A DNA stretch of 64,000 nucleotides, taken from positions 124,001 through 188,000 of the forward strand of contig CAWHJD010000005.1 of NCBI GenBank assembly GCA_963829585.1, written 5' to 3'. Under the pieces are notes generated by a model. That model ran no database searches. It was not told the origin of the DNA and saw only the letters and a list, made by a program, of their open reading frames with translations. The position numbers and the translations under genes are program-made. This DNA is from Sva-07 sp963829585. Its GTDB lineage: Bacteria; Actinomycetota; Acidimicrobiia; Acidimicrobiales; Ilumatobacteraceae. Shown piece after piece: positions 27,778 to 35,638 of the stretch; the first letter of the stretch is position 1; the number at the start of each line of letters is the position of its first letter.

Positions 27778-29025
27778 GTGGAATCGGCGAGCACCTCTCG
27801 GCGCCCATCCAAGTTCCGTCGCCTGGCGGTCACGCATGCGTTGATGATGGCCGGCGACGCGGCGATGGTCGTCGCGCTCGCCGACTCGCTGTTCTTCGAC
27901 ATCGATCTCGATGCCGCGAGATCACGGGTCCTGCTGTTCCTGGTCCTCGGGTTCGCCCCGTTCCTGGTCGTGGCGCCGTTGATCGGGCCGATGATCGACC
28001 GGGTCGCCGGTGGGCGGCGATTCGTCATCCAACTGGCCGCCGTCGGACGGGTCGTCCTGGCGCTGTTGATGGCCCGGTACCTCGATGCTCTGGCGCTGTT
28101 CCCACTGGTCTTCGGATCGTTGGTGTTGCAGAAGACGTACATGATCTCGAAGTCGGCGATCGTGCCGTCGACGGTCCGTTCGGAAACCGAACTGGTCGAA
28201 GCGAACTCGAAGCTCGGCCTGATCGCCGGGCTGACCGGCGCCGTCGCGGTCATTCCCGCCGCCATGCTGCTCAAGGTCGTCGGGGCTCCTGCCACGCTCG
28301 TCTACAGCGCACTCCTGTTCGGCGCGTCCTTCGTCGCGGCGACCCGCTTGCCGCCGGAGGTGGTCGCAGCCGATGCCGCCGACGCCGAGGAAGCCCGCGA
28401 GTTGCACACCTCCAACATCGAGCTGGCAGCGATCGCGATGACGGTCCTGCGGGCGCTGGTGGGCTTCACGTTCTTCCACCTCGCCTTCTGGTTGCGGTCG
28501 CAGGATCAGGGCACGTTCTGGTTCGCCGCCGTCGTCGGCCTGTCGGCGCTCGCGGCGATGGCCGGCAACGCGGTGGCCTCGTCCGTGCGGACGCACGTTC
28601 GCGAGGAGACGATGCTCAGCATCTCGTTGCTGGTGTGCGCAGCAGCGGGGCTCGCCGTGGCGGCGCTGGGCGGACCCGTCGGTGCGGTGGTGCTCGCCGG
28701 TGTGTTGAACCTGATGGCCGCGCTGGGACGCCTGAGTTTCGAGAGCATCGTGCAGCGCGACGCGCCCGGCGCCAATCGAGGTCGGGCCTTCGCCGTGTTC
28801 GAGACCCGGTTCCAGCTGGCGTGGGCGCTCGGGGCGTTCCTGGCCGTCGCCGTCCGGGCCCCGGGTCCGATCGGCTTCCTCGTGGTCGGGCTCACCGCCG
28901 CGGGCGCCAGCTTCTACCTCTGGGAGCGCCGGGCCGGCGTCGGGGTCACTCCCCGGTCACGCGGGCGAGCCAGAGGCCGGGTGCCTCGACCTCGTTCGGG
29001 GTCGGCACGGCGGCCGGATCGGTGA
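27778..29025 (+). CDS. MFS-type membrane transporter
   Basis: 415 residues with about ten to twelve hydrophobic segments (LLFLVLGFAPFLVVAPLIGP, AVIPAAMLLKVVGAP, LLVCAAAGLAVAALGGPVGAVVLAG). It resembles actinobacterial MFS proteins without a signature that reveals substrate. GTG 27778 lies ten bases after the regX3 stop, so it probably belongs to the pst-senX3-regX3 unit and may be phosphate regulated. The last 26 residues are Arg-rich and overlap the 3' end of the convergent zincin-like gene by 80 bases. Confidence 0.8.
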   Translation: MESASTSRRPSKFRRLAVTHALMMAGDAAMVVALADSLFFDIDLDAARSRVLLFLVLGFAPFLVVAPLIGPMIDRVAGGRRFVIQLAAVGRVVLALLMARYLDALALFPLVFGSLVLQKTYMISKSAIVPSTVRSETELVEANSKLGLIAGLTGAVAVIPAAMLLKVVGAPATLVYSALLFGASFVAATRLPPEVVAADAADAEEARELHTSNIELAAIAMTVLRALVGFTFFHLAFWLRSQDQGTFWFAAVVGLSALAAMAGNAVASSVRTHVREETMLSISLLVCAAAGLAVAALGGPVGAVVLAGVLNLMAALGRLSFESIVQRDAPGANRGRAFAVFETRFQLAWALGAFLAVAVRAPGPIGFLVVGLTAAGASFYLWERRAGVGVTPRSRGRARGRVPRPRSGSARRPDR

Positions 29026-30145
29026 AGAACGGCTCGAGTCCGTTCTCACCCGCGCGATCGACGACGCCCTGCACGAATGCCTTGCCGCGCGCGGTCTGCT
29101 CGGCTCCCAGGCGGATCCCGAGCAGCCGCTCGACGAAGATGTCGTCGGGCGACGTCTCGGCGCGACGTCGCCTGACTGCTTCCGCGATCTGCAGCGCGTT
29201 GCCGCCGATGATGCGGACCGACACGGCGTCGACCACCCAGTCGATGGCGCCGATCGTGACGGCGACGGCCGCGTCGAGTTCGGGTTCGAGCGCCGCCTGC
29301 TCGGGCGAGCGGACCGCACCGAGGAGTACCTCGGGGTCTCCGAAGGCCTGTTGCATCGCGGCCAGCGGATCGCCCTGATCCATCTCGAGCGAGGTCAACT
29401 TGTCGGTGATCGCGGACGGGTCGGGACGGAATGCACCGACGTGGCGCCTCACCAGCGAACGGAGGTGCTCGGCGATGTGGTCGACCGAGAACAGCGTCAT
29501 CCCGGCGAGTTCGTGCGCCAGCACCCACAGCCGCATCTCGTCGAGCTGGATCGACCACTCGTGGGCGAAGGTGTCGATGTTCGACGGCACGAGCACGAGC
29601 GCCTGTGTCGCACGCGGGATCGGCAGGTCGTACACCCCGAACGCCCGGCGGGCGAGGTTGCCGACCATCGAGCCGACGCTCATGCCCATCATCGCCGGCG
29701 CCATCATCTTGCCGAGTCCGGCCATCATCTGCGCCATCGGGTCGGCCGCCAGGTCGGCGGGCAGCTCGTCGGTCGAACCGAGCGACGTTGCCAGTTCGGT
29801 GAACAGCGGACGGTACGCCTCGAGTGTCTGCTGGGCCCACTGCTCGGCGGTGGCGACGGCGGGTTCGGTCGTGGGGACCTCGAGTTGCATCACGTCGGCG
29901 ACGTGGAGTCGGGCGATCTGGGCGAGTTCGCCGTACTTGATGCGCACGTTGGGGTCGATGTTGGGCGACGTGGTGGCACCGGTTCCGGCCAGCAGCCCGC
30001 CGCCGGAGGCCGCGATCGTGGCGAACTGCCGTGCGGCGTCCCAGTTGAGCGGGCCCTGTCCCGACAGCGCCCGGGAGAGGTCGCCGAACAGCGGCAGCCC
30101 CGCGAAGGGATCGATCGACTCGCCGGATTCGTCGTCATCGGCCAT
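28946..30145 (-). CDS. Zincin-like metalloprotease family protein (DUF2342), degenerate zinc motif
   Basis: 399 residues related to the actinobacterial DUF2342/zinc-dependent metalloprotease family: N-terminal LNWDAARQFATIAA, a central Met/Gly-rich segment (GLGKMMAPAMMGMSVGSMVG), ALVLVPSNIDTFAHEWSI, then the motif region LWVLAHELAGMTLF. In active zincins this would read HExxH; here the second His is Gly (HELAG), so zinc binding and proteolysis are doubtful. ATG 30145 has TAGCAT (30152-30157 on this strand) six bases upstream, a leaderless arrangement. Function unknown. Confidence 0.75.
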   Translation of the reverse strand: MADDDESGESIDPFAGLPLFGDLSRALSGQGPLNWDAARQFATIAASGGGLLAGTGATTSPNIDPNVRIKYGELAQIARLHVADVMQLEVPTTEPAVATAEQWAQQTLEAYRPLFTELATSLGSTDELPADLAADPMAQMMAGLGKMMAPAMMGMSVGSMVGNLARRAFGVYDLPIPRATQALVLVPSNIDTFAHEWSIQLDEMRLWVLAHELAGMTLFSVDHIAEHLRSLVRRHVGAFRPDPSAITDKLTSLEMDQGDPLAAMQQAFGDPEVLLGAVRSPEQAALEPELDAAVAVTIGAIDWVVDAVSVRIIGGNALQIAEAVRRRRAETSPDDIFVERLLGIRLGAEQTARGKAFVQGVVDRAGENGLEPFFTDPAAVPTPNEVEAPGLWLARVTGE

Positions 30146-30247
30146 GGTCCGATGCTACGGCTTCCGGCGTGCGCCCGACTCGTCGTGGACTCGCCGTGGG
30201 CTCGCCATGGCCCTCGTGGTGGTCATGGCCTCGGTATCGTTCGGTCG

Positions 30248-31282
30248 ATGATCGTCGTGCTGACCGGCGCCGCGGGCGCGCTGGGCGACCGGGTGATCGA
30301 CGGATTGCGGGCCCACTCGCAGCGCGCTCACCCCAGCGGTGGCCTGCGCCCCGACCCCGACCGGAGGGTCATCGACGTCGTGGTCCAGCAGCCGGGTGTG
30401 CCGGTCGACGGCTCGATCGGCGGCTGTGACGTCGTCGTCGACCTCGGCAGCAGCGACTACGACCGCCGTGCCGCCCGGCGCGAGAGCGTCACCGAGTTCG
30501 CAGCAGAGACGCTGGCCACGGCCGATCGTCTCGGTGCGTCGCAGGTCGTGTTCGTGTCGTCGGCGATGGTCTACGGGGCGCACTCCAACAATCCCGTGCC
30601 GCTGACGGAGGAGGCGACATTGCGCCCGGATGTCGAGTTCGTGTTCGCGAGGCAGCTCGCTTCGGCGGAGGAACTCGTCGAGCAGTGGCGTCTCTCGGAG
30701 CCGGGTCGCGCGAGCTGTGTCCTGCGACCGGCCGTCTCGCTGGCAGCGGGTGGCGACTCCCGACTGGCGACGGCCATCGTGTCGGGTTTCGGGCGGCGCC
30801 TCGCCGAGGCCGATCCGCCGTCGCAGTACCTGCACCTCGACGATCTCGCTGCCGCCGTGGTCCTTGCCGTGACCGATCGTCTCGATGGCGTGTACAACGT
30901 TGCGCCGGACGGTTGGGTGGCCGGTGAGCGTGTGCGCGCGCTGTCGGGCGAGCGCCCACGCCTGCCCCTGCCCGAGCGTCTGTCCGAGTTCGTCGCAGGT
31001 CTGCGATGGCGGTTCCAGCGCGGGCCCATCCCCCCGGGCTTGCTGTCGTACACGCTGGAGCCGTGGGTGGTCTCGAACGGCCGGTTGCGCGCCGCCGGTT
31101 GGACTCCGACTGTCACGAACGAACAGACCTACGTGGAGAGCACGGAGGCACCGTGGTGGACCATGGTGTCGCCGAAGCGGCGCCAGGAACTCGCGCTCGG
31201 CGCGGGCGTCGTCGGAGCGTCGGTCGTTGCGCTCGTCGTCGCCGTCGTGGTGAGGCGTCGGATCAGTCGTCGACGAGCGTGA
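30248..31282 (+). CDS. NAD(P)-dependent epimerase/dehydratase family protein, membrane-anchored
   Basis: 344 residues. Extended-SDR Rossmann motif TGAAGALG at residue 7; FVSSAMVYGAHSNN supplies the Ser and Tyr of the usual catalytic site, but the Lys of YxxxK is not evident (YGAHS), so catalysis is uncertain. The C-terminus is a membrane helix, LGAGVVGASVVALVVAVVV, followed by RRRISRRRA, which would tether it to the inner face. ATG 30248 has TATCGT at 30235-30240, seven bases upstream. The 3' end overlaps the convergent gene by 20 bases. Confidence 0.75.
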   Translation: MIVVLTGAAGALGDRVIDGLRAHSQRAHPSGGLRPDPDRRVIDVVVQQPGVPVDGSIGGCDVVVDLGSSDYDRRAARRESVTEFAAETLATADRLGASQVVFVSSAMVYGAHSNNPVPLTEEATLRPDVEFVFARQLASAEELVEQWRLSEPGRASCVLRPAVSLAAGGDSRLATAIVSGFGRRLAEADPPSQYLHLDDLAAAVVLAVTDRLDGVYNVAPDGWVAGERVRALSGERPRLPLPERLSEFVAGLRWRFQRGPIPPGLLSYTLEPWVVSNGRLRAAGWTPTVTNEQTYVESTEAPWWTMVSPKRRQELALGAGVVGASVVALVVAVVVRRRISRRRA

Positions 31283-31850
31283 CGAGTCGGCCGCCGGCGA
31301 CGTGCGCGAGGAGGGCGCCGTCACCGTCGAAGACCACCGAGCCGTCGGGCACGCGCAAGAAGGGCACTTCACCCCAGGGAAGCTCGTAGGTGACCGCTTC
31401 GGTGCGCACGAGCACGATGTCGTGGTCGTCGGGCAGTCGGGCTGCGACGTCGGTGCCGTCGAGCGTGAGTTGAGGGCCCGACGTGACGGCGTGGGGGAAT
31501 GCCGAGAACGACGTGAGGAGTGCGCCGATCGGAATCCGCGGTGCCGGTATGCCGGAGGCTGCCGCCGTCGCGACACGCACAGGACTGGTCGCGGCAACCC
31601 CCACCGTGGACGGGTCGTTCGTACGCAGAGCTGACACCGGCGTGGTCGTCGCGCTGAGCGCGATCGGGCTCGACGACGTCCGGGGTGTCATGGCGATGAC
31701 GAGCCCTGCGACGGCGACGACAGCGAGCGCCCCGATGGCCAGTGCAGCGAGGTGGTTGGACGATCCCGTCTCGATGTCGGCCCTGGTGGGACCGAGCTCG
31801 GACGGGTGTCGCCATGTCCGCTCGTGAGGAGGCAACGGACCGTGTTCCAC
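31263..31850 (-). CDS. Hypothetical single-pass membrane protein with ERTWRHPSE motif
   Basis: About 195 residues. The cytosolic N-terminus carries ERTWRHPSELGP, a motif that I recall at the N-terminus of several actinobacterial membrane proteins, including PDZ/trypsin-like ones. A membrane helix follows (ALAIGALAVVAVAGLVIAM), then a Ser/Thr-rich extracytoplasmic linker and a small beta-rich domain (GPQLTLDGTDVAARLPDD). No enzymatic motif. GTG 31850 is preferred because TACGAT lies nine bases upstream; a TTG at 31868 would add six residues. Divergent from moaE. Confidence 0.6.
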   Translation of the reverse strand: MEHGPLPPHERTWRHPSELGPTRADIETGSSNHLAALAIGALAVVAVAGLVIAMTPRTSSSPIALSATTTPVSALRTNDPSTVGVAATSPVRVATAAASGIPAPRIPIGALLTSFSAFPHAVTSGPQLTLDGTDVAARLPDDHDIVLVRTEAVTYELPWGEVPFLRVPDGSVVFDGDGALLAHVAGGRLVTLVDD

Positions 31851-31921
31851 GAATGCGAGATCGTACAACTCGTTCGAGACCCTGTGGCCGCGGGAAGACC
31901 ACAGCTGGCTACGCTGCCATC

Positions 31922-32395
31922 GTGCAGGGACCGTCCGACGTCGACGAATGGTTCGCCCTCACCGAATCCGAACTTCCGATCGGTGCAGCGTACGAGTGGG
32001 CCGTGCGAGCCGACTGTGGTGCCGTGGTGTTGTTCAGCGGCACCATTCGTGACCACTCCGAGGGCCGAGGCGGCGTCGAGCACCTCACCTACGAGGCGTA
32101 CGACGAGCACGTCGTGTCCCGGTTCGCCGAGATCGGCGCGGAGCTGCGTCGCCGGTGGCCCGACACCGGACGGATCGCGCTCCTGCATCGCAGCGGACGT
32201 CTGCTCGTCGGGGAATCGTCCGTCGTCGCCGTGGTGTCCGCGCCGCACCGGGCCGAGGCGTTCGAGGCCGCGCGATTCGCCATCGACGCCTTGAAGGAGT
32301 CGGCGCCGATCTGGAAACACGAAGTATGGGCCGACGGTGCCGACTGGGGTACCGGAGCGCACGACCTGCGAGATCCGCGTTCGGTGGGCGGATGA
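31922..32395 (+). CDS. moaE: Molybdopterin synthase catalytic subunit
   Basis: MoaE transfers sulfur from MoaD thiocarboxylate to precursor Z, forming molybdopterin. 157 residues with the family features: GAVVLFSGTIRDHSEGR, LTYEAYDEH, VVSAPHRAEAFEA and the active-site Lys in PIWKHEVWADG. No other moa genes lie in the window. GTG 31922 has TACGCT at 31910-31915, six bases upstream (leaderless type). The next gene's ATG overlaps its stop (ATGA). Confidence 0.92.
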   Translation: MQGPSDVDEWFALTESELPIGAAYEWAVRADCGAVVLFSGTIRDHSEGRGGVEHLTYEAYDEHVVSRFAEIGAELRRRWPDTGRIALLHRSGRLLVGESSVVAVVSAPHRAEAFEAARFAIDALKESAPIWKHEVWADGADWGTGAHDLRDPRSVGG

Positions 32396-32607
32396 CCCCG
32401 CTGGTCGTCATCATCATCGTCGCGGTCGTCGCCCTGATCGGATTCGTCCTGCTCGCCGCCAAGCGCAATCGTCGCCAGCCCGACGACATCGATTCGTTCC
32501 GACGCCAGATCGATGCCCTGTCGCCCGAAGCTCGCCGCCAGACGTCCGATCGGATGAAACCGTCCGATGGGCGCTCGACGGGCGATGATGGTGGCAATGG
32601 CACCTGA
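32392..32607 (+). CDS. Small single-pass membrane protein
   Basis: 71 residues: an N-terminal helix PLVVIIIVAVVALIGFVLLAA, a basic stop (KRNRR) and a charged cytosolic tail (DSFRRQIDALSPEARRQ). No recognised family. Its ATG overlaps the moaE stop and it ends 17 bp before mreB, so it may be co-expressed with both. A similar short helix-plus-tail protein next to mreB could be a membrane adaptor, but this is inference from position only. Confidence 0.65.
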   Translation: MTPLVVIIIVAVVALIGFVLLAAKRNRRQPDDIDSFRRQIDALSPEARRQTSDRMKPSDGRSTGDDGGNGT

Positions 32608-32624
32608 CGCAACGAGGAGGTCCT

Positions 32625-33629
32625 GTGGCGCGTGACCTCGCCATCGACCTCGGGACGGCGAACACGCTCGTCTACATGAAGGGCCGCGGCATCGTGCTCA
32701 ACGAGCCGTCGGTGATTGCGCTCAACCGTCAGACGGGCGAGGTGCTCGCCACGGGTCGCGAAGCCTGGCAGATGATCGGGCGCACGCCCGGCTACATCGT
32801 CGCCGTGCGTCCGCTGCGCGGCGGTGCGATCACCGATTTCGAGATCACCGAGCGCATGATCCGGCTGCTGCTCCAACGTGTCGGGGTCAGCCGATTCACG
32901 CGCCCCAAGGTGGTCATCTGCGTACCGTCGGCGATCACCGAGGTCGAGCGTCGAGCGGTCACCGACGCCGCCCGTCGGGCCGGTGCGGCCGACGCCAACC
33001 TGATCGAGCAGCCCATGGCCGCAGCCATCGGGGCCGATCTGCCGATCGACGAGCCGGTCGGCAACATGGTCATCGACATCGGTGGTGGCACGAGCGAAAC
33101 GGCCGTCATCAGCCTGGGCGGCATCGTGGCACTCGAGGCCGTACGTGTCGGGTCGTTCGACATCGACGCGGCGATCCAGAACTACGTGCGTCGCGAGCAC
33201 GGCATCGCCATCGGGGAGCGGACGGCCGAGGAGATCAAGGTTGCCATCGGGTCGGCGGATCCCACGCCCGACGAGAACCAGGCCGAGGTGCGTGGGCGTG
33301 ACCTGATGACCGGTCTGCCCAAGACCGTCATCCTCACGCCCGAGGAAGTTCGCTATGCGATCGAGGATGTCGTGTCGTCGATCGTGGCGTCGGTCATCCG
33401 GTGCCTGTCGAAGGCGCCGCCGGAGCTGTCACAGGACTTCCTGGTGCGCGGCATGTATCTCGTCGGCGGAGGCGGGCTGTTGCGTGGCCTCGCCGAGCGC
33501 ATCGAGCGCGAGACCGAGGTGCCGGTGAAGATGTCGAACGTGCCGCTCGAAGCGGTGGTGCTCGGTGCCGGCCACGTCATCGAGCACTACGAGGCGTTGA
33601 AGGGCATGTTCATGGGGGCGCGTCGCTAG
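32625..33629 (+). CDS. mreB: Rod-shape-determining actin homologue MreB
   Basis: Actin-fold ATPase that organises lateral wall synthesis. 334 residues, full length. Phosphate 1 LAIDLGTANTLVY, phosphate 2 MVIDIGGGTSETAVI, adenosine motif GMYLVGGGGLLRGL; VICVPSAITEVERRAV is typical of MreB rather than DnaK. GTG 32625 has AGGAGG eight bases upstream. mreC, mreD, pbp2 and rodA are absent from this window, so mreB stands alone between a small membrane protein and ppk2. Confidence 0.94.
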   Translation: MARDLAIDLGTANTLVYMKGRGIVLNEPSVIALNRQTGEVLATGREAWQMIGRTPGYIVAVRPLRGGAITDFEITERMIRLLLQRVGVSRFTRPKVVICVPSAITEVERRAVTDAARRAGAADANLIEQPMAAAIGADLPIDEPVGNMVIDIGGGTSETAVISLGGIVALEAVRVGSFDIDAAIQNYVRREHGIAIGERTAEEIKVAIGSADPTPDENQAEVRGRDLMTGLPKTVILTPEEVRYAIEDVVSSIVASVIRCLSKAPPELSQDFLVRGMYLVGGGGLLRGLAERIERETEVPVKMSNVPLEAVVLGAGHVIEHYEALKGMFMGARR

Positions 33630-33718
33630 ATTTCCAGACGTGGACTGGCCCCGACACGTCCCGAATCAACCATCTCGACGCCACCGACATCGACCGTGTG
33701 ATCGAGGAATTCCGCTCG

Positions 33719-34609
33719 ATGTCGTCGGCCGAGATCGCCGAGCGGGGCTTCACCGTCGAGGGGACCTTCGACGAGATCGACGATCCGGTCCTGCTCGGGC
33801 CCGACGGCCTTCCCGTGATGACGTGGCAGGAGCACTACCCGTACGCCGAGCGGATGAGCCGCCACGAGTACGAGGAGCACAAGCGGGGTCTGCAGATCGA
33901 GTTGCTGAAGGCGCAGGACTGGATCAAGGACACCGGCTACAAGTTGGTGCTCGTGTTCGAGGGGCGTGACGCGGCCGGCAAGGGCGGCACGATCAAGCGG
34001 TTCCGGGAGCATCTCGATCCCCGTGGCGCCGACGTGGTTGCACTCGGCGTGCCGTCGCCGCGCGAGCAGGGGGAGTGGTTCTTCCAGCGATACGTGCGCC
34101 ACCTGCCGACGCGTGGCGAGATCAGGTTCTTCGACCGTTCGTGGTACAACCGGGCGGTGGTCGAGCCGGTGATGGGCTACTGCAGCGCCGCGGAGTACGA
34201 GGAGTTCCTGCGAGCGGTCCCCGAGTTCGAGCGGATGCTCGTCAACTCCGACACGAAGTTGATCAAGCTGTGGTTCTCGGTGTCGCGGCGTGAACAGATC
34301 GCACGGTTCACGATCCGACGGATCGACCCGATGAGGCAGTGGAAGTTGAGCCCCACCGACATCGCCTCGCTCGACCGGTGGGACGACTACACCAAGGCGA
34401 AGCTGACGATGTTCGAGCGGACCTCCACCGACTACGCCCCGTGGACGATCGTGCGCAGCAACGACAAGAAGCGAGGGCGGGTCAACGCCATGCGCCACGT
34501 ACTGGCCGCCGTGCCGTACGAGGGCAAGGACCACGACATCGTCGGAACCCCCGACCCGCTCATCGTCGGGACCCCCGAGGAACTCCCCGACCACGGCGAA
34601 TCCTGGTAA
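33719..34609 (+). CDS. ppk2: Polyphosphate kinase 2
   Basis: PPK2 transfers phosphate between polyphosphate and nucleotides, usually making GTP or ATP. 296 residues, the size of a one-domain class I enzyme. Walker A VFEGRDAAGKGGTIKR, lid region RWYN-type RSWYNRAVVEPVMG, and IRRIDPMRQWKLSPTD. ATG 33719 is preferred: GAGGA lies ten bases upstream, while the open frame continues back into mreB without a good start. A GTG at 33698 is the alternative. The second polyphosphate kinase in this window, complementing ppk1. Confidence 0.92.
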   Translation: MSSAEIAERGFTVEGTFDEIDDPVLLGPDGLPVMTWQEHYPYAERMSRHEYEEHKRGLQIELLKAQDWIKDTGYKLVLVFEGRDAAGKGGTIKRFREHLDPRGADVVALGVPSPREQGEWFFQRYVRHLPTRGEIRFFDRSWYNRAVVEPVMGYCSAAEYEEFLRAVPEFERMLVNSDTKLIKLWFSVSRREQIARFTIRRIDPMRQWKLSPTDIASLDRWDDYTKAKLTMFERTSTDYAPWTIVRSNDKKRGRVNAMRHVLAAVPYEGKDHDIVGTPDPLIVGTPEELPDHGESW

Positions 34610-34682
34610 CCCCGCGTCACACGGTGCCGGGTCAAACGTGACGTTCCGCCGAAACCCGGTGGACGGCCGAGTCGCACCGGCG

Positions 34683-34688
34683 TATGGT
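34683..34688 (+). promoter_or_regulatory. -10 element for the leader ORF/RIO kinase transcript
   Basis: TATGGT at 34683-34688 would start transcription near 34695, about 27 bases before the leader ORF at 34722 and inside the 235-bp gap after ppk2. A GTGGAC about 18 bp upstream is a weak -35 candidate. Confidence 0.4.
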
Positions 34689-34721
34689 TCGGTGTCCGTC
34701 GACCGAAGGGAGGTTGTTCAC

Positions 34722-34769
34722 ATGACTGCATCTGTGTTCTGCCCCTCCGGTCGCGCGCTCGCCTGCTGA
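34722..34769 (+). CDS. 15-residue leader peptide upstream of the RIO kinase
   Basis: ATG at 34722 opens MTASVFCPSGRALAC and stops at 34769. A GGGAGG ribosome site lies about eight bases upstream. The end of the ORF overlaps an extended hairpin: CCTGCT/AGCAGG flanked by GCTCG/CGAGC, with outer CCGGTCGCGC/GCGCGA...CCGG arms. This layout (short ORF ending within a stem-loop, followed by a structural gene) is that of a leader peptide controlling a downstream gene by attenuation or translational coupling. The kinase gene has almost the same ribosome-site sequence (AGGTTGTTC) before its ATG. Too short to prove as coding. Confidence 0.5.
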   Translation: MTASVFCPSGRALAC

Positions 34770-34781
34770 GCAGGTTCGAGC
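34757..34781 (+). promoter_or_regulatory. Stem-loop overlapping the leader ORF stop
   Basis: GCTCG-CCTGCT-G-AGCAGG-TT-CGAGC can form a 6-bp plus 5-bp stem directly over the stop codon of the 15-codon ORF. Candidate attenuator or pause structure. Confidence 0.45.
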
Positions 34782-34844
34782 CGAGCACCCTGGTGCGCGA
34801 CGACCGGTGATCCGTTCGTTCCACACACACGAGGTTGTTCCAAC

Positions 34845-35603
34845 ATGTCAGATCATCCGCAGTGGCTCGTCGACGAGCCGTATCACGACGTCGATCACGG
34901 CGTCATCAAGAGCGGCAAGGAGGCTCAGGTCAACCTCGTCGAACGCATCGCCGACGGCGTCGGCGATGACCGCAGTTGCCTCATCGCCCGCAAGCGCTAT
35001 CTCCCACGCCACGTCACCCAGAAGGGCCAGCTCGAAGCACTCGGCGTGCAGCGCGCCTCGGCCTTTCGTCACGACGTGCAGTATCGAGAGGGCCGCCAGT
35101 TCCGCAAGTCACGCGACCGTCGGGCGATCGAACGGATGTCGACCTACGGCAAGCGTCTCCTGCAGGACCGATGGACCGACACCGAATACGAGGTGATGCT
35201 GCGCCTGTGGCGCCAGGGAGTGTCGGTGCCGTACCCGATCGGCTACGCCGACGACGTGTTCGATCTGGAATACGTCGGCAGTTGGGAGGCGGCCGCCCCG
35301 CAGTTGTCGGCCGCCCGGCTGTCGCGCGGCGAACTCGACGATGCCTACGAACAACTCGTCGTCGGCCTCCGCGGGATCACCGCGGCGGGTATCGCCCACG
35401 GTGACCTGTCGGCCTACAACCTGCTCTGGTGGGAGGGCCGGCTGTGGTTCATCGACTTCCCGCAGTCGATCGACATCGCCGCCAACATGCAGGGCCTCGA
35501 CTTCCTGCACCGCGACGTGCTGAACATCTGCGGATGGTTCGAGCGCCGGGGCGTCGCCGTCGACGCGGAGGAGACGTTCGCCGACCTGCTCAGCTTCCTG
35601 TGA
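34845..35603 (+). CDS. RIO-family atypical protein kinase
   Basis: 252 residues. RIO features: the phosphate-binding loop HGVIKSGKEAQVNLVE (compare STGKEA in RIO1), catalytic loop IAHGDLSAYNLLWW with Asp and Asn, and metal-binding IDFPQSID. The flexible-loop region RHDVQYREGRQFRKSRDRR is basic. RIO1/RIO2 in archaea and eukaryotes act in ribosome maturation; bacterial RIO roles are largely unknown, so substrate is not assigned. ATG 34845 has AGGTTGTTCC upstream. Preceded by a leader peptide and stem-loop; convergent with a PQQ dehydrogenase. Confidence 0.87.
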   Translation: MSDHPQWLVDEPYHDVDHGVIKSGKEAQVNLVERIADGVGDDRSCLIARKRYLPRHVTQKGQLEALGVQRASAFRHDVQYREGRQFRKSRDRRAIERMSTYGKRLLQDRWTDTEYEVMLRLWRQGVSVPYPIGYADDVFDLEYVGSWEAAAPQLSAARLSRGELDDAYEQLVVGLRGITAAGIAHGDLSAYNLLWWEGRLWFIDFPQSIDIAANMQGLDFLHRDVLNICGWFERRGVAVDAEETFADLLSFL

Positions 35604-35638
35604 CCGAACGTCACCGTGGACGTGGCGTGGATCGCTTG

